This document shows positions 1 through 7,957 of a stretch of DNA of 64,000 nt, piece by piece. The translations under genes were made by a program, and so were the position numbers. The notes beneath the pieces are model-generated. The model saw only the letters and a program-made list of their open reading frames with translations, had not been told where the DNA came from and did not search any database. The stretch covers positions 6,396 to 70,395 of the forward strand of contig NZ_JBBWUA010000015.1 of assembly GCF_038181555.1 (NCBI RefSeq), in the 5' to 3' direction. Every line of letters begins with the position of its first letter. Position 1 is the stretch's first letter. Source of the DNA: Desulfitobacterium sp038181555. Its GTDB lineage: Bacteria > Bacillota > Desulfitobacteriia > Desulfitobacteriales > Desulfitobacteriaceae.

Positions 1-621
1 AAAAAGCAAGCATTGACCAGGGCGATTGAGCTGTTGGACATGGTGGGCATACCCTCGGCAGCCGAACGAGCAAATGACTATCCTCACCAAATGAGCGGGG
101 GGATGCGCCAGAGAGTTATGATTGCCATGGCTTTGTCCTGCGAGCCTCAGCTTTTAATTGCTGACGAACCGACCACAGCGCTTGATGTGACGATTCAGGC
201 CCAGATTCTTGACCTGCTCTATCACATGCGCGAAAAATTCAATATGGCGGTCTTGTTGATTACGCACGACCTTGGTGTCGTTTCGGAAGCAGCCGACCGG
301 GTTATCGTCATGTACTGTGGCAAGATTGTGGAAGAGGCCGAAGTCAAGTCACTGTTCAAAAACCCTCTTCATCCCTATACGGTCGGATTGCTCAACTCCA
401 TTCCTCAGATTGACGATGATAGTGATGAGCGTCTGTATATGATCAAGGGCATGGTTCCCAATCCCTTAAATATGCCTTCAGGATGCTCTTTTTCCGATCG
501 TTGTGACCGTTCGATGGAGCGTTGCACTAAAGAAATGCCGGAGCTTCGCGAGGTCGACGGGCATAAGGTGCGTTGCTTTTTGTACGAAGATACTAAGGAA
601 GGGGAATTGAATGCAGAATGA
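1..621 (+). CDS. Oligopeptide/dipeptide ABC transporter ATP-binding protein (DppD/OppD type), 5' end missing
   Basis: Membrane-associated ATPase that powers import of peptides (or nickel or other ligands in some family members). The reading frame is open from the first base, so the N-terminus with the Walker A motif lies upstream of the window. Visible are the ABC signature (SGGMRQRV), Walker B (LLIADEPTTALD), the H-loop (ITHDLGVV) and the family's C-terminal extension with its cysteine cluster (GCSFSDRCDRSMERC). The stop overlaps the ATG of the next ATPase gene in an ATGA arrangement, which is typical of paired DppD/DppF subunits. The substrate cannot be told from the ATPase alone. Confidence 0.93.
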   Translation, partial: KKQALTRAIELLDMVGIPSAAERANDYPHQMSGGMRQRVMIAMALSCEPQLLIADEPTTALDVTIQAQILDLLYHMREKFNMAVLLITHDLGVVSEAADRVIVMYCGKIVEEAEVKSLFKNPLHPYTVGLLNSIPQIDDDSDERLYMIKGMVPNPLNMPSGCSFSDRCDRSMERCTKEMPELREVDGHKVRCFLYEDTKEGELNAE

Positions 622-1586
622 GCGAAGTATTGTTAGATATTCAAAACCTTTCCAAGCACTTTCCTGTGGGAACTAGTTTTTTTGGCAAGACGGTGTCTTT
701 ACTTAAGGCAGTCGATGAGGTTTCTTTCACCATCCAGAAGGGTGAGGCCTTTGGTTTAGTGGGTGAATCAGGCTGTGGTAAAACTACCCTAGGAAAAGTC
801 ATTGTCAATCTTCATAGTCCGACTAGCGGGAAAATGATTTTTGAGGGAAAAGATCTCACCGCCCTGAAGGATAACGAGCGGAGAGCTCATTGCAAAGATA
901 TCCAGATGATCTTTCAGGATCCCTATGCCTCACTTAATCCACGCATGACTGTCGGAGACATTATTGCTGAGCCCATCATCATCAATAAGCTGCTACCGCC
1001 TAATAAGGTGGAGGAACGAGTTACCTATCTGTTAAACTGTGTAGGCCTCGCCCAGCACCAAAGAAATCGCTACCCCCACGAATTCTCAGGGGGCCAGCGC
1101 CAACGGGTTGGGATAGCCCGGGCCCTAGCTGTGGAGCCCAAGCTGATCGTCTGCGATGAACCGGTCTCGGCTTTGGATGTATCTATTCAGGCTCAGGTGT
1201 TGAATCTCTTGGCTGATTTAAAGGATGAATTCGGACTGACCTATCTGTTCATTGCCCATGGTTTGAACGTGGTTAAGCACATCAGTGACCGGGTCGGGGT
1301 AATGTATCTAGGGAAGTTAGTAGAAATCGCCCCTAAGAAGGAGTTATATGCCAATCCTTTACATCCCTATACCCAGGCTTTACTTTCTGCAATACCTATC
1401 ATTGATCCGGAGAAGAAAAAGCAGCGGATTATCTTAGAGGGAGATGTGCCCAGTCCCATTAATCCTCCTGATGGTTGCCGTTTCTGCTCTCGTTGCTTTA
1501 GGGAAATGGAGCAGTGTAAGAGCCTGGCACCGGAACTCAAGGAAATTACGCCCGGACACTGGGTCTCTTGCCATCTATTTGACTAG
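618..1586 (+). CDS. Oligopeptide/dipeptide ABC transporter ATP-binding protein (DppF/OppF type)
   Basis: Second ATPase of the peptide-type importer, 322 residues, full length for the family. Walker A is GESGCGKTT (about residues 50-58), followed by the Q-loop (MIFQDPYASLNPRMT), signature SGGQRQRVGIARAL, Walker B LIVCDEPVSALD and a C-terminal oligopeptide_C domain with paired cysteines (GCRFCSRC). The H-loop reads IAHGLNVV rather than the usual ISHDLSVV; the histidine is kept. The start overlaps the upstream ATPase gene by four bases, so the two are translationally coupled. This appears to be the last gene of the operon, since hairpins follow it. Confidence 0.93.
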   Translation: MSEVLLDIQNLSKHFPVGTSFFGKTVSLLKAVDEVSFTIQKGEAFGLVGESGCGKTTLGKVIVNLHSPTSGKMIFEGKDLTALKDNERRAHCKDIQMIFQDPYASLNPRMTVGDIIAEPIIINKLLPPNKVEERVTYLLNCVGLAQHQRNRYPHEFSGGQRQRVGIARALAVEPKLIVCDEPVSALDVSIQAQVLNLLADLKDEFGLTYLFIAHGLNVVKHISDRVGVMYLGKLVEIAPKKELYANPLHPYTQALLSAIPIIDPEKKKQRIILEGDVPSPINPPDGCRFCSRCFREMEQCKSLAPELKEITPGHWVSCHLFD

Positions 1587-1971
1587 GGAAGAAGATTTGG
1601 TTCCTACAGTGAACAAAGCGCACAATAAAGCCATGGTAAAGAAAACCCGACTTCGCAAGATACTTTGTCGTATAGTGGGGGCGAAGTCGTTGGTTCCCTT
1701 GTACACCGTGAAAGTCAACAAAAATTTCTCATTCATCAGTGATGCCGTAAAGCGGCATGGGAGTCTGATATGCCAAAAAAGGAGTTGTCACTCTACACAA
1801 AGTAGAGAGACAACTCCTTATACTTTCGAAATACTATAACCCTTGAGGAGATCTTTTCCTCACTTATATTATACCACTATTTTTACAAAAATATTAGCCT
1901 TATAATTCCAGTCTGGAGTGTGTATGATACTTAGCAGAAGGAACAAGGTAAAGCTAGAGGGGGCTTGAATA
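1587..1971. other. Intergenic spacer with two hairpins
   Basis: No convincing gene. A small hairpin (ATGCCG/CGGCAT) lies at 1742-1758 and a strong one at 1781-1816. A TATAAT at 1901-1906 is a possible -10 for the helicase gene, but no good -35 was found at normal spacing. Confidence 0.6.
1781..1816 (+). terminator. Probable terminator of the peptide ABC operon
   Basis: A 16-bp stem with a single mismatch (GGAGTTGTCACTCTAC against GTAGAGAGACAACTCC) closes a five-base ACAAA loop. An A-run precedes it and a T-rich tail (TTATACTTT) follows, so it may act in both directions. Confidence 0.7.
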
Positions 1972-4224
1972 TTGGAGAAGAGACAGCCAGAGCAAGTTTT
2001 TGAAAGTAGTCACCTAGAGGATACGATAGCCATAGCCAGAGAACAATTAGCAGCCATAAGACGGAAAAATGAAGAAAATAAGGCGAATATTATCGCAGCC
2101 AAAAAAGAACTGAGAGAAGATACCTCCCATTCAATCGCGAATCTTTGGTCCAAGGATGACTTTCTCGACCTTGTCAATTTAAGTCAATTTGCGAACCAGG
2201 TATCTGACAAGCTCTCGGAGTATGATCTGCAAGCCAAGAAAATGTTGGCTTTAGAGAAATTGATCGATTCGCCCTATTTTGCCCGGATTGATTTTAAGTT
2301 TGACGGTGAGGCGGACTTTGAAAAGATCTATATCGGACGGTCATCCCTCCAAGATGAGCAAGGCTATGAAATGGTTGTCTACGACTGGCGCTCCCCAATC
2401 TCCAGCGTCTTTTACCGTTTTACCCTAGGAGAAGCGTTTTATGAATCCCCGAGCGGCAGGATCACCGGCCAAGTGAATCTTAAGCGCCAGTATGAAATCA
2501 AACGGGGTCAACTGGAATACTATTTTGATGCTGATGTTCAGATTATTGATGAATTTCTTAGAAAACTCCTTTCGCAAAATGCTTCCTCCCAGATGAAAAC
2601 CATCGTGGAAACCATTCAAAAAGAACAGGATATGATTATCCGGGATATGGAAGTAGATCTAATGATGGTCCAAGGAGCAGCCGGAAGCGGCAAGACTTCA
2701 GTGGCCTTGCACCGGGCTGCTTATCTAATGTATCAGGGACTGACCGAGAAATTGACCCATAACAATATCGTGGTGATCTCACCTAACCGACTTTTTGAAC
2801 GATACATTGCCAATGTCTTGCCAGAGCTGGGGGAGAGCCAAGTCAATTCCCTTTTGTTTGATGATATACTGAGTAACCTTTTACAGCGAGAGGATATCCA
2901 GACTAGGAATCAATTTTTGGAATCTGTGCTCACCTCCGAAAGTCAAGGAGGAGGAACAATCCTTAAGAACGCCATGAAATTCAAAGGGTCCAGCCAGTTT
3001 GTAGAGATTTTAAGACGCTTCATCGCGGATTTGCCTACGCACTGGATTGAGTTCACCGATATTTATTATGATGGGAAAGTATTGGCCAGCCGCCAATTAT
3101 TAAAAATCGAGCTCTTAAAAAGAAACCCAGAACTTCCTTTAAGCGTTCGCTTGCAGCACTTGGAAAAATCAATTTTAAAATCCGTTCATAAACAGCGCGG
3201 AGAGCGCTTGGAAAAGCTAAGAAGTTATGTTGCTGAAAAGCCCGAGCATGAGTTTGAAGTAGAAGAAGTGGCCCGAATGTTATCCATTCAGGAAAGTACA
3301 GTCCTGATCAAGACCATCCACAAGTTTACTGAATTGGATTACGTTGAACTCTACAGGAAGCTCTTCAGTGACAAAAACTATTTTTACAGCTTAGCCGAAG
3401 GTTTGGAATTGCCGGCTTGTATCGAGGATATCCTTAGCCTAACGCGCAAAAACCTGCAAAAAAGGGAATTGCAGCATGATGATGCTCTAGCCCTAGCTTT
3501 CTTACAGTTAAAAACCAAGAGTAAAGCTGATTCTAAAGCTATAAAACAGGTGGTCATCGATGAAGCGCAGGATTATCATTCCATCCATTTTGAAATTCTA
3601 AAGGCACTGTTTCCCAAAGCCCGCTATACCGTATTAGGTGATATCAATCAAACCATCGGCAAACAGGAGGATATAGCTCTCTATGATCGGGTCGCAAAAA
3701 TCTTAGCTAAAGAAAAATCGACCCTGGTCACCTTGGCTAAAAGTTTTCGCTGTACCCAGGACATATTGGAGTACAGCGCTCAGTTTCTTAGTCCGGGTTT
3801 CACCCTTAACAGTTTTAGCCGAAAGGGAGACGCACCCGAGGTCTTTACTGCTCCAAACCAAGCGGCACTTGATCAGATAATCCTCAACGAGATTAATAAC
3901 TGTCAAGAAAAAAGCTATCAGTCGATCGGGCTAATCTGCAAAGCAGAGAAAGACGCTAATGCTATATATGGACGCCTGAAGGATAAGCTATCCCTTCAAT
4001 TGATTAATAGTGATACCGAAGTGGACTTAAAAGGTGTTTTCATCATCCCTGTATACCTGTCCAAAGGTCTGGAATTTGATGCGGTACTAATCTGTGATGT
4101 AGATGAGGGACATTTTCACAGTGAAGATGATAGAAATCTCTTATATATTGCCTGCACCAGAGCCCTACACCGCCTTAATTTGTTTTACACCGGGGATAGG
4201 AGTCCCTTGCTATCAGCTGAGTAG
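1972..4224 (+). CDS. helD: HelD-like superfamily 1 helicase / RNA polymerase recycling factor
   Basis: A 750-residue UvrD/Rep-type ATPase. The N-terminus is a predicted coiled coil (about residues 10-50), as in HelD arms that reach into RNA polymerase channels. It is followed by the family-typical VYDWRSPISSVFYRF segment, then Walker A GAAGSGKTS (about 235-243), Walker B VVIDEAQDYH, motif IV-VI elements (GDINQTIG, SFRCTQDI, LSKGLEFDAV) and the C-terminal LLYIACTRALHRL. Known HelD proteins bind RNA polymerase and dislodge stalled complexes; the coiled N-terminus and DWRSPI segment favour HelD over a DNA-repair UvrD. Start is TTG at 1972 with AGAGGGGG about 9 bases upstream. Confidence 0.88.
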   Translation: MEKRQPEQVFESSHLEDTIAIAREQLAAIRRKNEENKANIIAAKKELREDTSHSIANLWSKDDFLDLVNLSQFANQVSDKLSEYDLQAKKMLALEKLIDSPYFARIDFKFDGEADFEKIYIGRSSLQDEQGYEMVVYDWRSPISSVFYRFTLGEAFYESPSGRITGQVNLKRQYEIKRGQLEYYFDADVQIIDEFLRKLLSQNASSQMKTIVETIQKEQDMIIRDMEVDLMMVQGAAGSGKTSVALHRAAYLMYQGLTEKLTHNNIVVISPNRLFERYIANVLPELGESQVNSLLFDDILSNLLQREDIQTRNQFLESVLTSESQGGGTILKNAMKFKGSSQFVEILRRFIADLPTHWIEFTDIYYDGKVLASRQLLKIELLKRNPELPLSVRLQHLEKSILKSVHKQRGERLEKLRSYVAEKPEHEFEVEEVARMLSIQESTVLIKTIHKFTELDYVELYRKLFSDKNYFYSLAEGLELPACIEDILSLTRKNLQKRELQHDDALALAFLQLKTKSKADSKAIKQVVIDEAQDYHSIHFEILKALFPKARYTVLGDINQTIGKQEDIALYDRVAKILAKEKSTLVTLAKSFRCTQDILEYSAQFLSPGFTLNSFSRKGDAPEVFTAPNQAALDQIILNEINNCQEKSYQSIGLICKAEKDANAIYGRLKDKLSLQLINSDTEVDLKGVFIIPVYLSKGLEFDAVLICDVDEGHFHSEDDRNLLYIACTRALHRLNLFYTGDRSPLLSAE

Positions 4225-4340
4225 TTAGCGCGACTGATTAAATTATGCGAAGCTAATTTACTGAAGAAAAGGCTAAATATATTGATGGATTCACGATATA
4301 AGGCAGCAACTACGTAAAATTAAGTTAAGGAGTGAGGTGC

Positions 4341-4577
4341 TTGGTTTTCCAAAAAATAGCGGCGATTTTAGCTGAGATCATTGGCATTGATGATGAGGAT
4401 ATCACCCCCAACACAGAGTTGAACCGTGAATACGGAATCAAGCCGGTGGACCTTGCCAAACTAATTATCGAATGTGAGCGGACATTTCAGATTACCATTC
4501 ATGATGAGGATGTCTATCGCTTCAGGTGCGTCAATGACCTTGTGGAGTATATCGAGCGGATTAAAGAAGAGGAGTAA
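4341..4577 (+). CDS. Acyl-carrier-protein-like protein lacking the phosphopantetheine serine
   Basis: A 78-residue acidic, helical protein with the acyl carrier protein pattern: ILAEIIGIDDEDITPNTEL, then a helix II region, then VNDLVEYIERI. In the position of the usual DSL motif the sequence reads GIKPVDLAKL, which places proline where the modified serine should be. If the alignment is right it cannot carry a 4'-phosphopantetheine arm. The TTG at 4341 is preferred over the GTG at 4332 because AAGGAG (4326-4331) directly abuts the GTG but is 9 bases from the TTG. It stands alone between helD and a convergent gene, with no fatty acid or polyketide genes nearby. The fold assignment rests on pattern only. 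Confidence 0.65.
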   Translation: MVFQKIAAILAEIIGIDDEDITPNTELNREYGIKPVDLAKLIIECERTFQITIHDEDVYRFRCVNDLVEYIERIKEEE

Positions 4578-4707
4578 CCGAAATATCAAAGCGTGACCGT
4601 CACATAACTAAGGGGTTCCATTTTGGAGTTGAAAACGAAAAATCGCAGGGATGATAGCAGATTTCTAGCATGTTATTCATATCTAAAATCGCAAGATTTT
4701 AGTAGAA

Positions 4708-4745
4708 AATTAGCCACGATTTGGTTTAATAAATCGTGGCTAATT
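4708..4745. terminator. Perfect hairpin between convergent genes
   Basis: A 15-bp perfect inverted repeat (AATTAGCCACGATTT / AAATCGTGGCTAATT) with an 8-base loop, between the convergent ACP-like and YjbR-like genes; A/T-rich flanks fit a bidirectional terminator. A smaller hairpin (AAAATC GCAA GATTTT) lies at 4685-4700. Nothing else coding was seen in 4578-4882. Confidence 0.65.
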
Positions 4746-4882
4746 ACACTTCGAGTTGGTTGAACCACCTTATGTCGCTTAATGGGAAAAATATGCATTA
4801 ACCCAACCACACGTTATGCTCGTTTTGTTCAATCAGACAAATTAGAATTTGTGAATTATATTTAATTCTTGTTCAGTAATTT

Positions 4883-5239
4883 CTATTTTGTCAAAACATA
4901 ACTCATATTAATTAAATCGTAGATTTCCTCTTTAGGAAAAGAGCTATCCAAAACAATTGTGATCCAGTGTTCTTTATTCATATGGTATGCAGGCAAAATC
5001 CCTTGTTGACCTCTTAATAAACTGTTTAATGCTGGGTCACACTTTAAGTCTAATATCTCAGCACTTCCTTTTCCTGTTAAGCCTAATTTAATTCTTTGTA
5101 CATTCATAATTAGTCCGTACCATTTACCACCACCATCATGTCTAAGTACCGCATAATCTGGATATTTAAACCAAGGATAGTCTGGTTCTGTATCAAATTT
5201 TTCCTTTACATAAGCAAAAATTTCTTCTCTTTCTATCAT
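4883..5239 (-). CDS. MmcQ/YjbR family protein
   Basis: A 118-residue protein with the YjbR/CyaY-like fold pattern: N-terminal helix (EEIFAYVKEKF), YPWFKYPDYAVLRH, then KWYGLIM, then the conserved C-terminal HMNKEHWITIVLD segment and a final helix (EEIYDLINMSYVL). Family members are small double-wing proteins often annotated DNA-binding; the cellular role is not established. The length is typical. It is transcribed alone and faces the ACP-like gene across a hairpin. Confidence 0.85.
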   Translation of the reverse strand: MIEREEIFAYVKEKFDTEPDYPWFKYPDYAVLRHDGGGKWYGLIMNVQRIKLGLTGKGSAEILDLKCDPALNSLLRGQQGILPAYHMNKEHWITIVLDSSFPKEEIYDLINMSYVLTK

Positions 5240-5498
5240 AAAAATGCTCCCGAAATTACTATTTATCTACAGTTTATATAAATAATCTTTACTTCGCAGT
5301 TTCTTACAAGTGCGCGAAAAGTCACCACTAAATTTTACAATGGAAAAATGGTAAAATGCTCTTTTTGCATTTTCGAATTACTTTTCTACTCGAAGATATC
5401 CTGCAGAGTCAGATTGGTTATAGGCAGAGGGTGGTTGGGGAACATAAGAAATCGCATGTCGCGTTTTCTATTGTCGGGACTCCTTATTACCTTATTAC

Positions 5499-5810
5499 TT
5501 AGTTATTGTAGGCTGGCATATCGGGGCCTGTAATATGATGGCGATGTCCGACATCATAAGTGGTATAGAAGTCCCAATTGTGCACGTGGTACCCTCCCGG
5601 AATACTCAGTGCAGGGCCAGAAGTGGACTTGTAATAGTGGGAATGACCATGTTCGTACATGACCCAGCTCTCAGATTGATGAATGTGACTACCGTCAGAA
5701 GTAGGTATTGCTGGTCCGGTGATATCTAGGCATTGATGGGAATGTCCATTGTCACATGAGGTATGTGTCACGCTACCGTGATTATGGCTTAAAAATCCCT
5801 GATTTGACAT
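5499..5810 (-). CDS. YmaF family histidine-rich protein
   Basis: A 103-residue protein built of four repeats of about 25 residues with HxH or HxHH motifs (HNHGSVTHTS, NGHSHQCLDITGPA, HGHSHYYKSTSGPA, VGHRHHITGPDMP). This is the pattern of Bacillus YmaF, a protein of unknown function; the histidine clusters suggest metal binding. It has a strong RBS (GAAGGAGGG, 8 bases from the ATG). The start lies inside the last codons of the upstream DUF5317 gene, a 29-bp overlap, so it is probably the last gene of the HD-GYP operon. Confidence 0.85.
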   Translation of the reverse strand: MSNQGFLSHNHGSVTHTSCDNGHSHQCLDITGPAIPTSDGSHIHQSESWVMYEHGHSHYYKSTSGPALSIPGGYHVHNWDFYTTYDVGHRHHITGPDMPAYNN

Positions 5811-6375
5811 GAGTGTCGCCCTCCTTCACAGCATTATATGCCGTTGGTCGGCGCATTTGCTTGACTATAAAAACTACCATGCTTAGGTCGATAAGAACAT
5901 CCCCTAAGCTGAAAAGCTGTTTCCCGAAAATAGGGATATTAGCATAAAAAATATCGGCTAGAAAGCCTAACCGAGTTGCTTCTGTAAGGATTCCATGGGT
6001 GCCCGTTCCTGTCTCGAGAAGCTGCCGGCTTGATTCCGGGACAAAGGTTGGATCGACGGGCATTAGCCCTCCATTGAGAATAATCACTGCAGAATTTAAG
6101 GCGATTCCCAGAGTAACCAAACGAAAGCCCCGAAAAGCTCGATTCGTCCATGTAAAACCCATCAAGAAAAGGTAAGAGAGAGAGTGAGCAAGAGGAATAA
6201 TCCAGTGGCTTGACCAGCCGAGGCTAAACTTTACGGACCAAAAGGCAAAGATTTGCAAAAGAGCTCCTAAGAATAAGAGCTCTAAACGTTTAAAATTTGT
6301 ACTTATAAGAGAATTAAAGCTGCCGCCGGAAAAAAAACCGATAAGTACAGCTATTATCACTGATTCGAGCAGCAT
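5782..6375 (-). CDS. DUF5317 family membrane protein
   Basis: A 197-residue protein with about five hydrophobic segments: an N-terminal LLESVIIAVLIGFFSGG stretch, LELLFLGALLQIFAFW, WIIPLAHSLSYLFLMGF, a central segment preceding the conserved NGGLMPVDP motif, and a final LGDVLIDLSMVVFIV helix. The NGGxMPV motif is the hallmark of DUF5317, whose function is unknown. The start is 27 bases after the HD-GYP stop and the end overlaps the YmaF gene, so all three are likely co-transcribed. A role linked to the neighbouring cyclic-di-nucleotide enzyme is inference only. Confidence 0.8.
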   Translation of the reverse strand: MLLESVIIAVLIGFFSGGSFNSLISTNFKRLELLFLGALLQIFAFWSVKFSLGWSSHWIIPLAHSLSYLFLMGFTWTNRAFRGFRLVTLGIALNSAVIILNGGLMPVDPTFVPESSRQLLETGTGTHGILTEATRLGFLADIFYANIPIFGKQLFSLGDVLIDLSMVVFIVKQMRRPTAYNAVKEGDTHVKSGIFKP

Positions 6376-6402
6376 TTATTTCTTTCCTCTCTTTTTCCTC
6401 AT

Positions 6403-7692
6403 TCAACATTTAGCTATTTGTACGTCTTTACGTGGCGATAGTAGCTTTTGAGGATTTTCTCTTTGCACTATACTATCAAACGCAGCTACAACGTCCGGAT
6501 CCAGCTGACTGCCTGAGACACGTCGCAATTCGGTTAAGGCTTCGACCGGGGAAAGAGGCTCTCGGTAACTTCTGCTTGAAGTCATGGCGTCATAGGCATC
6601 GGCCACAGCAATGATCCGGCTTTCTAGGGGTATCTCCTGGCCTTTTATGCCGTCAGGATAGCCATTACCATCGAAGCGCTCATGATGAGAACGCACCGTG
6701 GTGCTTACATCAAAGAGAAAGTCAATGCTTCGGACAATTTGCTCCCCAATGGCCGAGTGGTTGCGAATAATCTCCCACTCCGCTTCGGTGAGTTTCCCAC
6801 TTTTATTTAGAATGTCTTCGTTGACCCCGATTTTGCCCACATCATGCAGAACCCCGGCATACTTGATAAACTCGACACGATCCTCAGCGAGCTTTAACTC
6901 CTCGGCAATTTTGACCGACCACTCGGCAACCCGACTGGAATGACCACTAGTATAGGAGTCCTTCGCTTCCAAAGCAGTGACAAGTGCTTCGACCGTGTTA
7001 AGGTAGTTCTTGCGCATATCCATATAAAGTTGGAAAGAATGGCGTGCGAGGAGTAGGGGAACAAATAGGAGAAGTAAGGCCAATTCCCCAAACTCTCGAT
7101 AGATCATGGAAGTAAGGATTGCCAGGGGAGCAAGGGCTAAAAAGTTAGGAATTGACCAACGAATATTGATTCTCCACATGAACCATGGAGATTTATCAAA
7201 CAGTGCTCCTAGTGCAATAGAGACAATGGTTACATTCAGAAGACTATAGGAGAAAGCAGCAGCAAAATAGCTGATTAGATTGACTATATCGAATCGAGCG
7301 TGCTGAGCTTGAAGAAGATTAAAAACCAAGTAGGCAAACGAAATGGAAATTACATATTGGGAGGTATTAAAAATCCTTTTGTAAAGCAATTGTTCCTTTC
7401 CGCCCTTGCCACAAACCAGCATGCCGGCTACTAAAACAACGGGGATCGTTATGCCTATAGGAAAAAGAATAAGACAGGCCATAAAAATTGCATAGCCAAC
7501 TGTTACATATCCTCCCTTAGGAAGCGATACAGGTAGGGATTCGCTAATCACTGCTAGAAGAGCAAAGACAAACAAACCCATTACATCGGAAAGGTGCCAG
7601 GAATGGTTAGAGATAAACCAAAATGAAAGCCCTAGGCCGAGAGTCACAACAACATAAAAAAGTTTTTTGAAGCTGGAAGGTAATTCTTTCAT
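6403..7692 (-). CDS. Membrane-anchored HD-GYP domain phosphodiesterase
   Basis: A 429-residue protein with an N-terminal block of about seven membrane helices (residues ~10-220, MASE-like sensor region), a short linker helix, then a complete HD-GYP domain. The metal-binding HD pair (VLHDVGKIG) and the GYP motif (HHERFDGNGYPDG) are both intact, followed by RIIAVADAYDAMTS. HD-GYP enzymes hydrolyse cyclic di-GMP or related dinucleotides at the cytoplasmic face. The ATG at 7692 is preferred over an upstream TTG (7707) because GCAGAGGA lies 7 bases before it. It is co-directional with the 24-residue peptide gene upstream and with DUF5317 and ymaF downstream. Confidence 0.9.
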   Translation of the reverse strand: MKELPSSFKKLFYVVVTLGLGLSFWFISNHSWHLSDVMGLFVFALLAVISESLPVSLPKGGYVTVGYAIFMACLILFPIGITIPVVLVAGMLVCGKGGKEQLLYKRIFNTSQYVISISFAYLVFNLLQAQHARFDIVNLISYFAAAFSYSLLNVTIVSIALGALFDKSPWFMWRINIRWSIPNFLALAPLAILTSMIYREFGELALLLLFVPLLLARHSFQLYMDMRKNYLNTVEALVTALEAKDSYTSGHSSRVAEWSVKIAEELKLAEDRVEFIKYAGVLHDVGKIGVNEDILNKSGKLTEAEWEIIRNHSAIGEQIVRSIDFLFDVSTTVRSHHERFDGNGYPDGIKGQEIPLESRIIAVADAYDAMTSSRSYREPLSPVEALTELRRVSGSQLDPDVVAAFDSIVQRENPQKLLSPRKDVQIAKC

Positions 7693-7743
7693 TTTTATCC
7701 TCTGCAATCATAAAAATTTATAGATTGGCCGGCAAAGTTACAA

Positions 7744-7818
7744 TTAGATTTTGTAGTTAGCGCCACCAGCGAGAACTAGAGTTACAAGAATAGCAAGTAC
7801 CTTGTATAGTTTGCTCAT
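7744..7818 (-). CDS. 24-residue hydrophobic peptide upstream of the HD-GYP gene
   Basis: A short open frame ATG...TAA encodes a peptide with a basic N-terminus (MSKLYK), a hydrophobic core (VLAILVTLVLAGGA) and a short polar tail (NYKI). It is preceded by AGGGGG about 8 bases from the ATG, a strong site. It could be a one-helix membrane peptide, a cleaved signal or pheromone precursor, or a leader peptide controlling the HD-GYP gene that starts about 50 bases downstream. No family was recognised. The case for translation rests on the RBS, the clean signal-like composition and the position. Confidence 0.55.
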   Translation of the reverse strand: MSKLYKVLAILVTLVLAGGANYKI

Positions 7819-7957
7819 TACGGTTACCCCCTTTATCTATAAATAGATCAGGTTTAACCGCTTCGCTCATTTTTCCGCTTCGCTAAAAAGGAAAAGGCGC
7901 AAATCTTTGCTACTTTAGCCGGCCAAAAATAACGGCTATAAATAACGGTTTTGGTGC
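7819..7957 (-). promoter_or_regulatory. Structured leader with an RBS-masking hairpin
   Basis: On the minus strand the peptide's RBS (GGGGG) sits in a long hairpin: CGGTTA pairs with TAACCG, the following AACC can pair with the RBS, and ATCTAT/ATAGAT caps the stem (about 7822-7861). Just upstream are two direct copies of AGCGAAGCGG (minus-strand sense; plus positions 7858-7867 and 7875-7884), then a GCAAA-GA-TTTGC mini-hairpin. Further upstream CCGTTATTT occurs twice. This looks like cis-regulation of translation. No known riboswitch class could be fitted; cyclic di-GMP class I was considered but its core was not found. Confidence 0.45.

Noticed and set aside
1444..1839. A 131-codon plus-strand frame over the end of the second peptide ATPase
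   Set aside because: It overlaps the conserved C-terminus of that gene in another frame and then reads through a terminator hairpin; there is no RBS.
5348..5533. A 61-codon plus-strand frame beside ymaF
   Set aside because: Weak start context and overlap with the ymaF end; composition is not protein-like beyond one hydrophobic stretch.
7819..7957. Cyclic di-GMP class I riboswitch in front of the HD-GYP operon
   Set aside because: The context invites it and a GCAAAG occurs, but the conserved core and tetraloop-receptor arrangement could not be found.
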